Source of the DNA: Nevskiaceae bacterium
Lineage (GTDB): Bacteria > Pseudomonadota > Gammaproteobacteria > Nevskiales > Nevskiaceae
Direction: 5' to 3'
DNA length: 64,000 bases
Assembly: GCA_008012115.1 (NCBI GenBank)
Contig: SSEB01000007.1
Coordinates: forward strand, 1-64,000
The stretch's first letter is position 1. Each line of letters opens with the position of its first letter. The notes beneath the pieces were generated by a model that was not told the origin of the DNA, made no database searches, and saw nothing but the letters and a program-made list of their open reading frames with translations. Below, in pieces: positions 41,338-48,882 of the stretch. Position numbers and translations under genes: made by a program.

Positions 41338-41365
41338 GGTGGGGGCGCCCGCCACCCGATTCAAG
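41338..41365 (-). promoter_or_regulatory. sigma-32-like heat-shock promoter of hslVU
   Basis: On the minus strand CTTGAAT (41365-41359), a 14-nt spacer and CCCCACC (41344-41338) match the sigma-32 pattern CTTGAAA / CCCCATN in 6 of 7 and 5 of 6 defined positions. It is 30 nt upstream of the hslV start, where such a promoter is expected. Confidence 0.65.
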
Positions 41366-41390
41366 TCCGAAAACGCAGTCGCCGGGCAAC

Positions 41391-41419
41391 AAAAAAGGCA
41401 CAGCTCGCGCTGTGCCTTT
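41391..41419 (-). terminator. intrinsic terminator of the Ala/Pro-rich lipoprotein gene
   Basis: An 11-bp stem (AAAGGCACAGC / GCTGTGCCTTT) is followed by TTTTTT on the minus strand. It ends the lipoprotein transcript about 70 nt past its stop and separates it from the hslV promoter. Confidence 0.9.
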
Positions 41420-41488
41420 CTGAACTTCGGAAGACTGGCGCTTAAGTCGCCAGCACCTTCCGCTCCGCCGGACGGCGGAACGAAAAGC

Positions 41489-41761
41489 TTACTTCTTCGG
41501 CTCTTCCTTCTTCGCTTCGGTGGCAGCCGGGGCCGGAGCAGCGGCCGGGGCAGCAGCCGGAGCGGCGGCGGCGTCGGCAGCCGGAGCAGCAGCTGCCGGG
41601 GCGGCGGCAGCGTCAGCAGCCGGCTGGGCAGCGGCCGGAGCCGGGGCAGCTTCAGCGGCCGGAGCCGGAGCAGCGGCCGGGGCAGCTTCTTCCTTCTTGC
41701 CGCAGGCGGCGAGGGCGAGGACGGAGGCCAGGCCCAGAGCGATCACGAGATTACGGTTCAT
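41489..41761 (-). CDS. small Ala/Pro-rich lipoprotein
   Basis: The 90-residue product has a lipoprotein signal (VIALGLASVLALAAC, lipobox LAAC) and then almost only Ala, Pro, Glu and Lys in repeats such as PAADAAAAPAAA, ending KKEEPKK. It is low-complexity and probably an extended envelope linker. Function is unknown. The start ATG at 41761 (MNRNLVIAL) was chosen. It has its own promoter-like sequence and terminator, so it is likely well expressed. Confidence 0.8.
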   Translation of the reverse strand: MNRNLVIALGLASVLALAACGKKEEAAPAAAPAPAAEAAPAPAAAQPAADAAAAPAAAAPAADAAAAPAAAPAAAPAPAATEAKKEEPKK

Positions 41762-41835
41762 TGACAAACACTCCATGGAGAATTGGATCCAAAAGTTTCA
41801 TCAGCGCCGCTTTACCGGAGCTGATAAACCGACGC

Positions 41836-41863
41836 ATTATCCTGATTTTTTTGCACCGCACAA
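41836..41863 (-). promoter_or_regulatory. promoter of the lipoprotein gene
   Basis: The minus strand reads TTGTGC (41863-41858), 16-nt spacer, GATAAT (41841-41836), about 75 nt upstream of the lipoprotein ATG. The -35 overlaps one arm of a small hairpin, CCGCACA/TGTGCGG at 41856-41874. Confidence 0.5.
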
Positions 41864-41887
41864 GATGTGTGCGGAAGTATCTAACGC

Positions 41888-42802
41888 TTATTCAGGTTTT
41901 CGCTTGGCGCGCGGATGCGCGCGGTCATAAACCTTGGCCAGATGCTTCCAGTCGAGGTGGGTATAGATCTGCGTCGTCGACAGGTTGGCGTGACCCAGCA
42001 GTTCCTGAACCCCGCGCAGATCGCCGCTGTTCTCCAGCAGGTGCGTGGCGAAGGAGTGGCGCAGCCGGTGCGGATGCAGGTTCGCATTCAGCCCGCGCCT
42101 TTGCGCCCAGCGCTTGACCGCGATACCGATGCTGGCGCGCGACAGCCGCCGGCCGCGCGCGCCGGTGAACAGCGCGCGCTCGTCCGCCGCCGCGTGCTGC
42201 GGCCGCAGCTGCAGCCAGGCGTCGAGCGCCGTCCGGGCGGCGCTCCCGATCATCACCACGCGCTCCTTGCCGCCCTTGCCGAACACGCGCAGCTCGCTCA
42301 CGCCACCCTCGAGTTGCGCCGCGTCCAGCGCATGCAGTTCGGACAGGCGCAGGCCGGCGGAGTAGAACAGCTCGACGATCGCGCTGTCGCGCAGATCGCT
42401 CTCGCCCTCCGGCGGAAGATTGAGCGCCCGCGAAAGCTCGTCGGCGCTGACCACGCCCGGCAGCCGCCGTCGGAACTTGGGCCCGCGCACGCCCACCGCC
42501 GGATTCGCCTGCATGCGGCCGCGGCGCAGTTGCTGGCGGAAGAAGCCGCGCAAGGTCGAGAGATAGCGGTGCAGGGAACCCGGTTGTCGTCCCTCGCGAT
42601 GCTGCGCGGCGACGAATGCACGCACGGCGTGCACGTCCACCCGCGTCAACTCGGAGATGCGCGCCTTCTCGCACCACGCCGCGAACTGCGTGAGGTCGCG
42701 CCGGCTGGCGCCGATGGTATTGGCCGAGTAGCGCTTTTCGTAGCGCAGGTAATCGCAGTATTCGTCGATGAGCGCCGTGAACGCCGCCGGCGATTCGCCC
42801 AT
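41888..42802 (-). CDS. xerC: tyrosine recombinase XerC
   Basis: XerC acts with XerD at dif to resolve chromosome dimers. The 304-residue protein has an N-terminal SAM-like core-binding domain and a catalytic domain with the Arg of SAGLRLSEL, the HxxR of HPHRLRHSFATHLL and the nucleophile Tyr in LSTTQIYTHL. The start at 42802 follows the DUF484 gene by 8 nt, the order known from E. coli (dapF-DUF484-xerC). Confidence 0.96.
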   Translation of the reverse strand: MGESPAAFTALIDEYCDYLRYEKRYSANTIGASRRDLTQFAAWCEKARISELTRVDVHAVRAFVAAQHREGRQPGSLHRYLSTLRGFFRQQLRRGRMQANPAVGVRGPKFRRRLPGVVSADELSRALNLPPEGESDLRDSAIVELFYSAGLRLSELHALDAAQLEGGVSELRVFGKGGKERVVMIGSAARTALDAWLQLRPQHAAADERALFTGARGRRLSRASIGIAVKRWAQRRGLNANLHPHRLRHSFATHLLENSGDLRGVQELLGHANLSTTQIYTHLDWKHLAKVYDRAHPRAKRKPE

Positions 42803-42810
42803 ACCGGCGG

Positions 42811-43518
42811 TCAGACGCGCGCGCGAACCGCCGCGGACAGCAGCTCCGCAGTCAGTTCCAGGAACAGCTTGCCCTGGCGCGGCTGGAAACGCTCGGGATC
42901 GTGGCTGCCCAGCGCCAGCATGCCCAGGTTTTTCTCTTTCTCCAGCGGCACGATGGCGGCGGACTGCGGCAGCGGCTCGGCCTTGGGGAACAGCAGTCGC
43001 GCCTTGGCCTCGCCGATCGGGCCGCATTCCACCAGCCGCGTGCGGAAGAAGTTCTCGAAGGCCTTGCCGATCTTGCCCTCGGGCTCGACCGACGTCAGTC
43101 CCTCGATGTCATGCCGTTTGTAGAACGTGGGGCTGAGGCCCACGAACACCTCATCGACGCCGAAGTCCTCGCGCATGCACTGGCGAAGACCCGCCACCAC
43201 GCCCGCAAGCGACGGCGCACGAATCAGCGTACGCGCCAGCTTGTGCACGTTGTCGGAGCGCTTCTCGTTGTCGCGGGCAGCATCCAGCAGACGCTCCAGG
43301 CGGTCTTCCAGGCGCTGGTTCTTGGCGCGCAGGATGTCCACCTGTCGCTCGATCAGCGATACCGCCGAGCCGGCGGCATGCTTGAGCTCGATGTCCTCGA
43401 GCAGCTCGGGATGTCGCGAAAGGTAGTCGGGATGCGCCTTCAGATAGGCCGCGACTTCGGCTTCGTCCAGCGCCGGCGCCGCCACCCGCTCGCTCTTCTT
43501 GTTCTTCAGCTCTGCCAC
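42811..43518 (-). CDS. DUF484 family protein
   Basis: This 235-residue protein of the DUF484/YigA family has an N-terminal helical part ([18 protein letters not shown]), a coiled coil ([21 protein letters not shown]) and a GAF-like C-terminal half. Its biochemical role is not established. I start at GTG 43518 (reads [11 protein letters not shown]), which overlaps the dapF stop by 13 nt; a longer upstream reading is dapF shadow. Confidence 0.93.
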   Translation of the reverse strand: MAELKNKKSERVAAPALDEAEVAAYLKAHPDYLSRHPELLEDIELKHAAGSAVSLIERQVDILRAKNQRLEDRLERLLDAARDNEKRSDNVHKLARTLIRAPSLAGVVAGLRQCMREDFGVDEVFVGLSPTFYKRHDIEGLTSVEPEGKIGKAFENFFRTRLVECGPIGEAKARLLFPKAEPLPQSAAIVPLEKEKNLGMLALGSHDPERFQPRQGKLFLELTAELLSAAVRARV

Positions 43519-44351
43519 TCGATCTCCCCGGAGAAGACGGTTTCGGCGGGCCCGGTCATCCAGACCGGCTGCCCCTCGCCCGCCCATTCGATTTTCAGCA
43601 CGCCGCCGCGCACGCGCACGTCGACGCGTTCCGCCAGTCGCCCCCACAGACGTCCAGCAACCACGGCCGCGCAGGCCCCGCTGCCGCAGGCCAGCGTCTC
43701 GCCGGCACCGCGCTCGTAGACGCGCAGCGCAGCATGCGCGGAATCGTCGATCTGCAGGAAGCCGACATTCACGCTCTGCGGAAAAGCCGCCTGCGCCTGC
43801 AGCGCGCGCCCCAGGCGTTCGACCGGCGCACGCTCGACATCCTCGACCGCGATCACCGCGTGGGGATTGCCCATGCTCACTGCGGCAAACACGACACGCT
43901 CGCCATCGGGCAGGGTCAGTTCATAAAGACCCGCGCGCTGATCCGCGCGAAACGGCACCTCGCCCGGCGTCAGCCGCGGCACGCCCATGTTGACGCGCAC
44001 CTCGCCGCCCTCGACGCGGCGCAGTTCCAGCACGCTGGAACTGGTGCGGACGCGGATCGGGTTCTTGTCGCTCAGCCCGTGCTCGTGCACGAAGCGCGCG
44101 AAGCAGCGCGAGCCGTTGCCGCACTGCCCGACCTCGGAGCCATCGGCATTGAAAATGCGGTAATTGAAATCGACATCGGGCGTCGATGGCGGCTCCACCA
44201 CCAGCACCTGATCGCAACCGATGCCGAAGCGGCGGTCGGTCAGGCGGGTCAGCAGCTGCGGCGTCGGGCGGAACGGCGCACGTGTCGCGTCGATCACGAC
44301 GAAATCGTTGCCGGCGCCCTGCATCTTGGTGAACGGGAGCTTCATACGCAT
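43506..44351 (-). CDS. dapF: diaminopimelate epimerase
   Basis: DapF interconverts LL- and meso-diaminopimelate for lysine and peptidoglycan synthesis. The 281-residue enzyme starts [17 protein letters not shown] and has both active-site cysteines: [13 protein letters not shown] (Cys77) and [11 protein letters not shown] second ATG two codons in (44345) is equally possible. It is the first gene of the dapF-DUF484-xerC operon. Confidence 0.98.
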   Translation of the reverse strand: MRMKLPFTKMQGAGNDFVVIDATRAPFRPTPQLLTRLTDRRFGIGCDQVLVVEPPSTPDVDFNYRIFNADGSEVGQCGNGSRCFARFVHEHGLSDKNPIRVRTSSSVLELRRVEGGEVRVNMGVPRLTPGEVPFRADQRAGLYELTLPDGERVVFAAVSMGNPHAVIAVEDVERAPVERLGRALQAQAAFPQSVNVGFLQIDDSAHAALRVYERGAGETLACGSGACAAVVAGRLWGRLAERVDVRVRGGVLKIEWAGEGQPVWMTGPAETVFSGEIEWQS

Positions 44352-44418
44352 AGTCTAAAGGAGCCGCCGCCGGCCGGTGGACTTTTTCCGGCAATCGGCG
44401 GGTATACAATCACCGCAC

Positions 44419-44706
44419 ATGCACTTGCGCGTCATCAGAAAATCCCTGCTGATCATGGCCTTGGCCTTGGGCCAATGGCTGGTGCTGGCGCATGCGCTGC
44501 AGCACCCGGCGCTGGCCCAGGATCAGGCCTGCCAGCTGTGCCTGCACGCTCCCGTCCTGGACGGCGGCGCCGTGCCGCCACCACCACCGGTGCTGACGGC
44601 GCTGCCGCCCCCGCAGGACGAGATCACTGCGCTCCTGGTCCGTCGGCCGCCGCCGGTCGCCGCCTGCCGTCATCCGATCCGGGGGCCGCCCACGCTCGCC
44701 GCCTGA
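44419..44706 (+). CDS. small exported Cys/His protein heading the metal-uptake cluster
   Basis: The 95-residue protein has a hydrophobic signal-like start (LLIMALALGQWLVLAHA) and a CQLCLH motif soon after, then a Pro-rich tail. It resembles short proteins found before zinc ABC-transport genes, but I cannot name the family. TACAAT ends 8 nt before the ATG, so the transcript could be nearly leaderless. The cluster continues with an outer-membrane protein 57 nt downstream. Confidence 0.65.
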   Translation: MHLRVIRKSLLIMALALGQWLVLAHALQHPALAQDQACQLCLHAPVLDGGAVPPPPPVLTALPPPQDEITALLVRRPPPVAACRHPIRGPPTLAA

Positions 44707-44763
44707 AACCCGCACCTGCCCGGCCGCCGCGCGGCCGTCGTTGACGTTTCTCCGGACGAGATC

Positions 44764-46119
44764 ATGCTGAAACCCGTTTTGATGCCCCTGGGGCTGACCG
44801 TCGTGCTGAGCACGCCGGTCCAGGCCGCCGCACCCGCTTCACAGGATCAGGAGCTGCGCGAACTCCGCGCCCAGATTCAGCAGTTGCAGCAGGAGTACGA
44901 CCAGCGCCTCAAGGCCCTGGAGCAACGCCTGCAACAGGCCGAAGCGCAGGCGGCCGCCCCGCCGCCGCCGCCGCCGCCGCCGCCGCCAGTGACCACCGCG
45001 CAGAACGGCAACGCCTTCAATCCCAAGATCAGCCTGATCATGAACGGCACCTATGCGCATGACAGCAGCAGCGCGCCGGCCACCGTCCCCGGTTTCCTGC
45101 TCGGTGACGAGGCGACGCCCGGCCCCTCGGGCGTCTCGCTGGGCGAGACGGAGCTGGCGATCGAATCCAACGTCGATGACCAGTTTCACGGCTGGGCGGC
45201 CCTGTCGGTAAAGCCGGAGGGCGGCATCGGCGTCGAGGAAGCCTACGTCAACACGCTGGCCTTGCCCGCCGGTTTTGCCCTGAAGTTCGGCCGCTTCTTC
45301 TCCGACATCGGCTATCAGAACCATCAGCACGCCCATGCCTGGGAGTTTGTCGACGCGCCGCTGGCCTACCGCACGATGCTCGGCAACCAGTTCGGCGACG
45401 ATGGCCTGCAGATCCGCTGGCTGGCGCCGACCGACCTGTTCCTCGAGTTCGGCAGCGAACTGCTGCGTGGCGGCGCTTTCCCGGCCGGCGGCGAGCGCCG
45501 CGACGGCATCAAGGCCTGGACCGCGTTTGCCCACGTCGGCGGCGACGCCGGCAGCGGCGGCTCCTGGCGCCTGGGCCTGTCGCACCTGCACGCCAATGCC
45601 GACCGGCGTCCGGACGGCGGCGGCATCGCCACCGATTTCACCGGCACCAGTCGCCTGAGCATTCTCGATGCGGTGTACAAGTGGGCGCCGGACGGCAACC
45701 CCGAGGTCACCAACTTCGTTGCGCAAGCGGAGTTCTTCTACCGCAGCGAGGGCGGCACGGTGGTCAACGATCCCAGTGGCGCCGCCGACACCAGCCTCTA
45801 CAACGGCCATCAGCGCGGCTTCTACGTGCAGGGCGTGTATCAGTTCATGCCGCGCTGGCGCGTCGGCCTGCGCTACGACCGGCTCGGCGCCAGCAATACC
45901 CTGAGCAACGCCGTGCCGGGCACCACACTGCAGACCCTGGCCGACAATGGCGGCAGCCCGCAGCGCTACAGCGTGATGACGGATTTCTCCAACAGCGAGT
46001 TCAGCCGCTTCCGCCTGCAGTTCAACCGCGACCAGTCACGGCCCGGACAGGCCGTCGACAACCAGGTCTTCCTGCAATACATCTTCAGTCTGGGCTCGCA
46101 CCCGGCACACCAGTTCTAG
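44764..46119 (+). CDS. porin-like outer-membrane protein with coiled-coil and poly-Pro linker
   Basis: This 451-residue protein has a signal peptide, a coiled coil (about residues 28-62, ELRELRAQIQQLQQEYDQ), a run of eleven prolines, and then a beta-barrel-like domain (GETELAIESNVDDQFHGWA) ending in NQVFLQYIFSLGSHPAHQF. No TonB box or plug is present, so it is more like a porin than a receptor. It precedes a metal-binding protein gene by 8 nt and probably gives outer-membrane passage for the same ion. Confidence 0.72.
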   Translation: MLKPVLMPLGLTVVLSTPVQAAAPASQDQELRELRAQIQQLQQEYDQRLKALEQRLQQAEAQAAAPPPPPPPPPPVTTAQNGNAFNPKISLIMNGTYAHDSSSAPATVPGFLLGDEATPGPSGVSLGETELAIESNVDDQFHGWAALSVKPEGGIGVEEAYVNTLALPAGFALKFGRFFSDIGYQNHQHAHAWEFVDAPLAYRTMLGNQFGDDGLQIRWLAPTDLFLEFGSELLRGGAFPAGGERRDGIKAWTAFAHVGGDAGSGGSWRLGLSHLHANADRRPDGGGIATDFTGTSRLSILDAVYKWAPDGNPEVTNFVAQAEFFYRSEGGTVVNDPSGAADTSLYNGHQRGFYVQGVYQFMPRWRVGLRYDRLGASNTLSNAVPGTTLQTLADNGGSPQRYSVMTDFSNSEFSRFRLQFNRDQSRPGQAVDNQVFLQYIFSLGSHPAHQF

Positions 46120-46127
46120 GAACAGCC

Positions 46128-47045
46128 ATGAAAAACACCCTCGCCGTGATGCTGGCGCTGACCGCGGGCGCGCTGGCGCTGCCGGCGCAAGGCGCCCTCA
46201 AAGTCTTCGCCTGCGAACCGGAATGGGCCGCGCTGACCCAGGAACTGGGCGGCAACGACGTGGACGTCTACGCCGCCACCACCGCGCTGCAGGACGTGCA
46301 CAAGATCCAGCCGCGCCCCAGTCTCATCGCCCGTTACCACCAGGCTGACCTCGTCGTCTGCACCGGCGCGGAGCTGGAGATCGGCTGGCTGCCGCCGCTG
46401 GCGGAGAAGGGCAACAACCCGAAAGTGAACCCCGGCGCGCCCGGCTATTTCGAGGCCAGCCACTTCGTCAGCATGCTGGAAGTGCCGGCGCGGCTGGATC
46501 GCAGCGAAGGCGATGTCCACCCTTACGGCAATCCGCACATCCAGACCGCGCCCGACAACATCGCCGCCGTCGCCAAAGGCCTGACCGACAAGCTCGCCGA
46601 AGTCGATGCCGCGCATGCCGCGGCCTATCGTCAGCGCTACGCGCAGTTCAGCGCCAAGTGGACGACGGCAATGCAGAAGTGGGCCGCCAAGGCCAAACCG
46701 CTCAATGGCATCGCCGTGGTCAGCGCGCACAAGGCCTGGGCCTACCTCTACCGCTGGCTGGGCATCACCGAGGTGGCGACGCTGGAGCCCAAGCCCGGCA
46801 TCCCCCCCAGCGCCGCGCACCTGGAGGAAGTGCTGTCCGGTCTCAAGATACATCCGGCGAAGATGGTGGTGTTTGCCACTTACCAGGATCGCCGCCCGGC
46901 GGACTGGCTGTCGCAGCACGCCGGCATCCCGGCGGCGGAACTGCCGTTCTCGGTCGGTGGCACGGCCGGTGCCGATGACCTGTTCGGCCTGTTCGATGTC
47001 ACCGTCGATCGCCTGCTGGTCGCCAACGGAGCCGCCAAGCCGTGA
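46128..47045 (+). CDS. ZnuA-like periplasmic metal-binding protein
   Basis: The 305-residue cluster A-I binding protein delivers Zn2+ or Mn2+ to an ABC-3 permease. A signal peptide (LALTAGALALPAQG) precedes ALKVFACEPEWAALTQEL. Three expected His ligands are visible in DVHKIQPRPS, GNPHIQTAP and VVSAHKAWAY. Zn is favoured by the absence of an obvious Mn-type Asp/Glu set, but this is inference. It overlaps the permease gene by ATGA-like 4 nt (GTGA). No classical His-rich loop is present. Confidence 0.87.
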   Translation: MKNTLAVMLALTAGALALPAQGALKVFACEPEWAALTQELGGNDVDVYAATTALQDVHKIQPRPSLIARYHQADLVVCTGAELEIGWLPPLAEKGNNPKVNPGAPGYFEASHFVSMLEVPARLDRSEGDVHPYGNPHIQTAPDNIAAVAKGLTDKLAEVDAAHAAAYRQRYAQFSAKWTTAMQKWAAKAKPLNGIAVVSAHKAWAYLYRWLGITEVATLEPKPGIPPSAAHLEEVLSGLKIHPAKMVVFATYQDRRPADWLSQHAGIPAAELPFSVGGTAGADDLFGLFDVTVDRLLVANGAAKP

Positions 47046-47812
47046 GCGCCAGCGATCTGCATTTCGACTGGTCGCTGCTCGGCGCGCCGCTGGTGGCGGG
47101 CCTGCTGGTGGTGACGACGCACGTGCTACTCGGCCGCAAGGTGCTGGAGCGCGGCATCATCTTCATCGACCTGACCATCGCGCAGGTCGCGGCGCTGGGC
47201 GTCATCATCGCCGGCACCGTCGGCTTCGCGCCGGACGAAGGCGGCGGCTGGCGCTCGCAGGTAGCGGCGGGAGTCGCCGCGCTCTGCGCTGCGGCGCTGC
47301 TGACCTGGACCGAACACCGCTTCCGCAAGCTGCAGGAGGCGCTGATCGGCAGCCTCTACGTGCTGTCGGCCAGCGTCGCCATCCTGGTGCTGACCGGCAA
47401 TCCGCACGGCGCCGAGCATATCCAGGAACTGCTCGCCGGCCAGATCCTCTGGACCAATTTCGCCCAGCTGGTGCCGGTGGCGCTGCTCTACGCGGCGGTG
47501 CTGGCCATCTGGTTCCTGTGGGCGCGCACGCGGCCCTGGGCGTTCTATTTCCTGTTTGCGGCGGTGGTCACCGCCTCGGTGCAGGTGGTCGGCGTCTACC
47601 TGGTGTTCGCCACGCTGATCCTGCCGGCGCTGGCGACGCACGGCCTCGACGAGCGTCGCGGCCTGCCGCTGGGCTACGCCATCGGCGCCGGCGGCTACGC
47701 CCTGGGCCTGTGGCTGTCGGTGCCGTTCGATTTTCCTGCCGGCCCTTTCATCGTGGTCGCGCTCGCCTCGCTGGTGCTGATCACCGCGACAGTGCGGCGC
47801 TGGCTTGGGTAA
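47042..47812 (+). CDS. ABC-3 family metal-ion permease (ZnuB-like)
   Basis: The 256-residue protein has eight hydrophobic segments and the family stretches VLERGIIFIDLTIAQVAALG and VVGVYLVFATLILPALAT. It is translated from GTG or ATG overlapping the ZnuA-like stop. No ATP-binding subunit is found in this cluster, so the ATPase must be encoded elsewhere. Confidence 0.9.
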   Translation: MSASDLHFDWSLLGAPLVAGLLVVTTHVLLGRKVLERGIIFIDLTIAQVAALGVIIAGTVGFAPDEGGGWRSQVAAGVAALCAAALLTWTEHRFRKLQEALIGSLYVLSASVAILVLTGNPHGAEHIQELLAGQILWTNFAQLVPVALLYAAVLAIWFLWARTRPWAFYFLFAAVVTASVQVVGVYLVFATLILPALATHGLDERRGLPLGYAIGAGGYALGLWLSVPFDFPAGPFIVVALASLVLITATVRRWLG

Positions 47813-47840
47813 GCTAGTCGCGACAGGGCGTGGCGGCAGG

Positions 47841-48260
47841 ATGCCGCGGGGGCGGATCGTGGAGAAGGTCGTTCACAAGGGCGGCTGCCATTGCGGCGCC
47901 GTGCGTTTCGAGCTGCGCGCGCCGGCGCGCATCACGGTGCAGCGCTGCAACTGCTCGATGTGCGCGCGCACCGGCTTCGAGCACCTGATCGTGCCGGCGG
48001 CGGACTTCACGCTGCTGCGCGGCGCCGAGCAGCTCACCACCTACACCTTCAACACGGGCGTCGCCCGTCACCTGTTCTGCAAGGTTTGCGGCATCAAGTC
48101 GTTCTACGTGCCGCGTTCGAATCCCGACGGCTACTCGGTCAACCTGCGCTGCCTCGACGCCGGCAGCGTCGAACAGGTGACGTATGAGGATTTCGACGGA
48201 CAGAACTGGGAGAAGGCCGGGCACACGCTGGCCGGCCTGAGCAAGGGAGAGCGCGCATGA
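47841..48260 (+). CDS. GFA-domain (CENP-V/glutathione-dependent formaldehyde-activating) protein
   Basis: This zinc-binding protein of about 139 residues has the GFA cysteine pattern GGCHCGAVRF, RCNCSMCARTGF and LFCKVCGIKSFYVPRSNPDG. Family members bind Zn and are rarely proven formaldehyde-glutathione synthases, so function is open. Start is uncertain: ATG 47841 (used), GTG 47859, or TTG 47805 overlapping the permease. It is linked to the next gene by an ATGA overlap. Confidence 0.85.
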   Translation: MPRGRIVEKVVHKGGCHCGAVRFELRAPARITVQRCNCSMCARTGFEHLIVPAADFTLLRGAEQLTTYTFNTGVARHLFCKVCGIKSFYVPRSNPDGYSVNLRCLDAGSVEQVTYEDFDGQNWEKAGHTLAGLSKGERA

Positions 48261-48652
48261 GGCACCTGTACCCGATCGTGGCGACGCCGGCGCTGGCGGA
48301 GTGCCGCGCCTTCTACGTCAAGCTGCTCAACGCCCGCGTGCTGTTCCAGAAAGAGTGGTATCTGCACCTGTCGATCGAGGGCTGGGAGATCGGCTTCCTG
48401 CATCCCATGCAGCCGACGCGCCTGCCGATGTTCCGCCACGCCACGCTCTCGCGCGGCCTGTGCCTGGCGCTGGAGGTGAAGGACGTGCAGTCCACCTACG
48501 ACGAGTTCCTCGCCAAGGGCGTCGAGATCCTCGGCCGCCTGGAAACCTTCGACACCGGCGAAAAAGGCTTCTCGGTGCTGGACCCGGCCGGCATCGTGCT
48601 CAACATCGTCGAGCGCCACGCCGATGAGCTGCCGGCGATGCTGGAGTTGTGA
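48257..48652 (+). CDS. VOC-superfamily (glyoxalase/dioxygenase-like) protein
   Basis: The 131-residue protein has the beta-alpha-beta-beta-beta repeat of the vicinal oxygen chelate fold (YPIVATPALAECRAFYVKLL, RGLCLALEVKDVQSTYDEF, KGFSVLDPAGIVLNIVE). Metal ligands are not all evident. Substrate unknown. It overlaps the GFA gene and is followed, 28 nt later, by element copy 7. Confidence 0.82.
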   Translation: MRHLYPIVATPALAECRAFYVKLLNARVLFQKEWYLHLSIEGWEIGFLHPMQPTRLPMFRHATLSRGLCLALEVKDVQSTYDEFLAKGVEILGRLETFDTGEKGFSVLDPAGIVLNIVERHADELPAMLEL

Positions 48653-48680
48653 CGGGCCCCGCGCGGGCCTGCGGCAGTGC

Positions 48681-48790
48681 CACCCGCTGTTGGCAAAAAC
48701 AGTATTTGAATCGTTATATTTTATTTATAGATTAAAAATTTGATAAATAAAATATAACGACTTTCCCAGGCAATGGCCGCCGAGCGGGTG
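48681..48790. repeat. 110-bp inverted element, copy 7
   Basis: Exactly 110 bp. Terminal arms pair over 10 bp counting GC/GC just outside (GCCACCCGCT with AGCGGGTGGC). GTTAT at 33-37 and ATAAC at 74-78 bound a core with TATTTTATTTAT and its complement. Its reverse complement shares ATTGCCTGGGAAAGTCGTTA with copy 3 at the same offset. It separates the VOC gene from the actin-like gene. Confidence 0.92.
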
Positions 48791-48882
48791 GCGGCTTTTC
48801 CACCTTCTGCGGCGTGTCGGCGGCTTTGACCGCCCCGGGTGGCCATGCTAGAAAACCTCACGAAAACAAGCGGGAGTGCACC

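Noticed and set aside
44945..44990. CCG trinucleotide tract as a repeat element
   Set aside because: It encodes the in-frame proline spacer of the outer-membrane protein.
48110..48130. GTTCGAATCC resembling a tRNA T-loop
   Set aside because: It is inside the GFA gene in a conserved coding stretch, with no acceptor stem around it.
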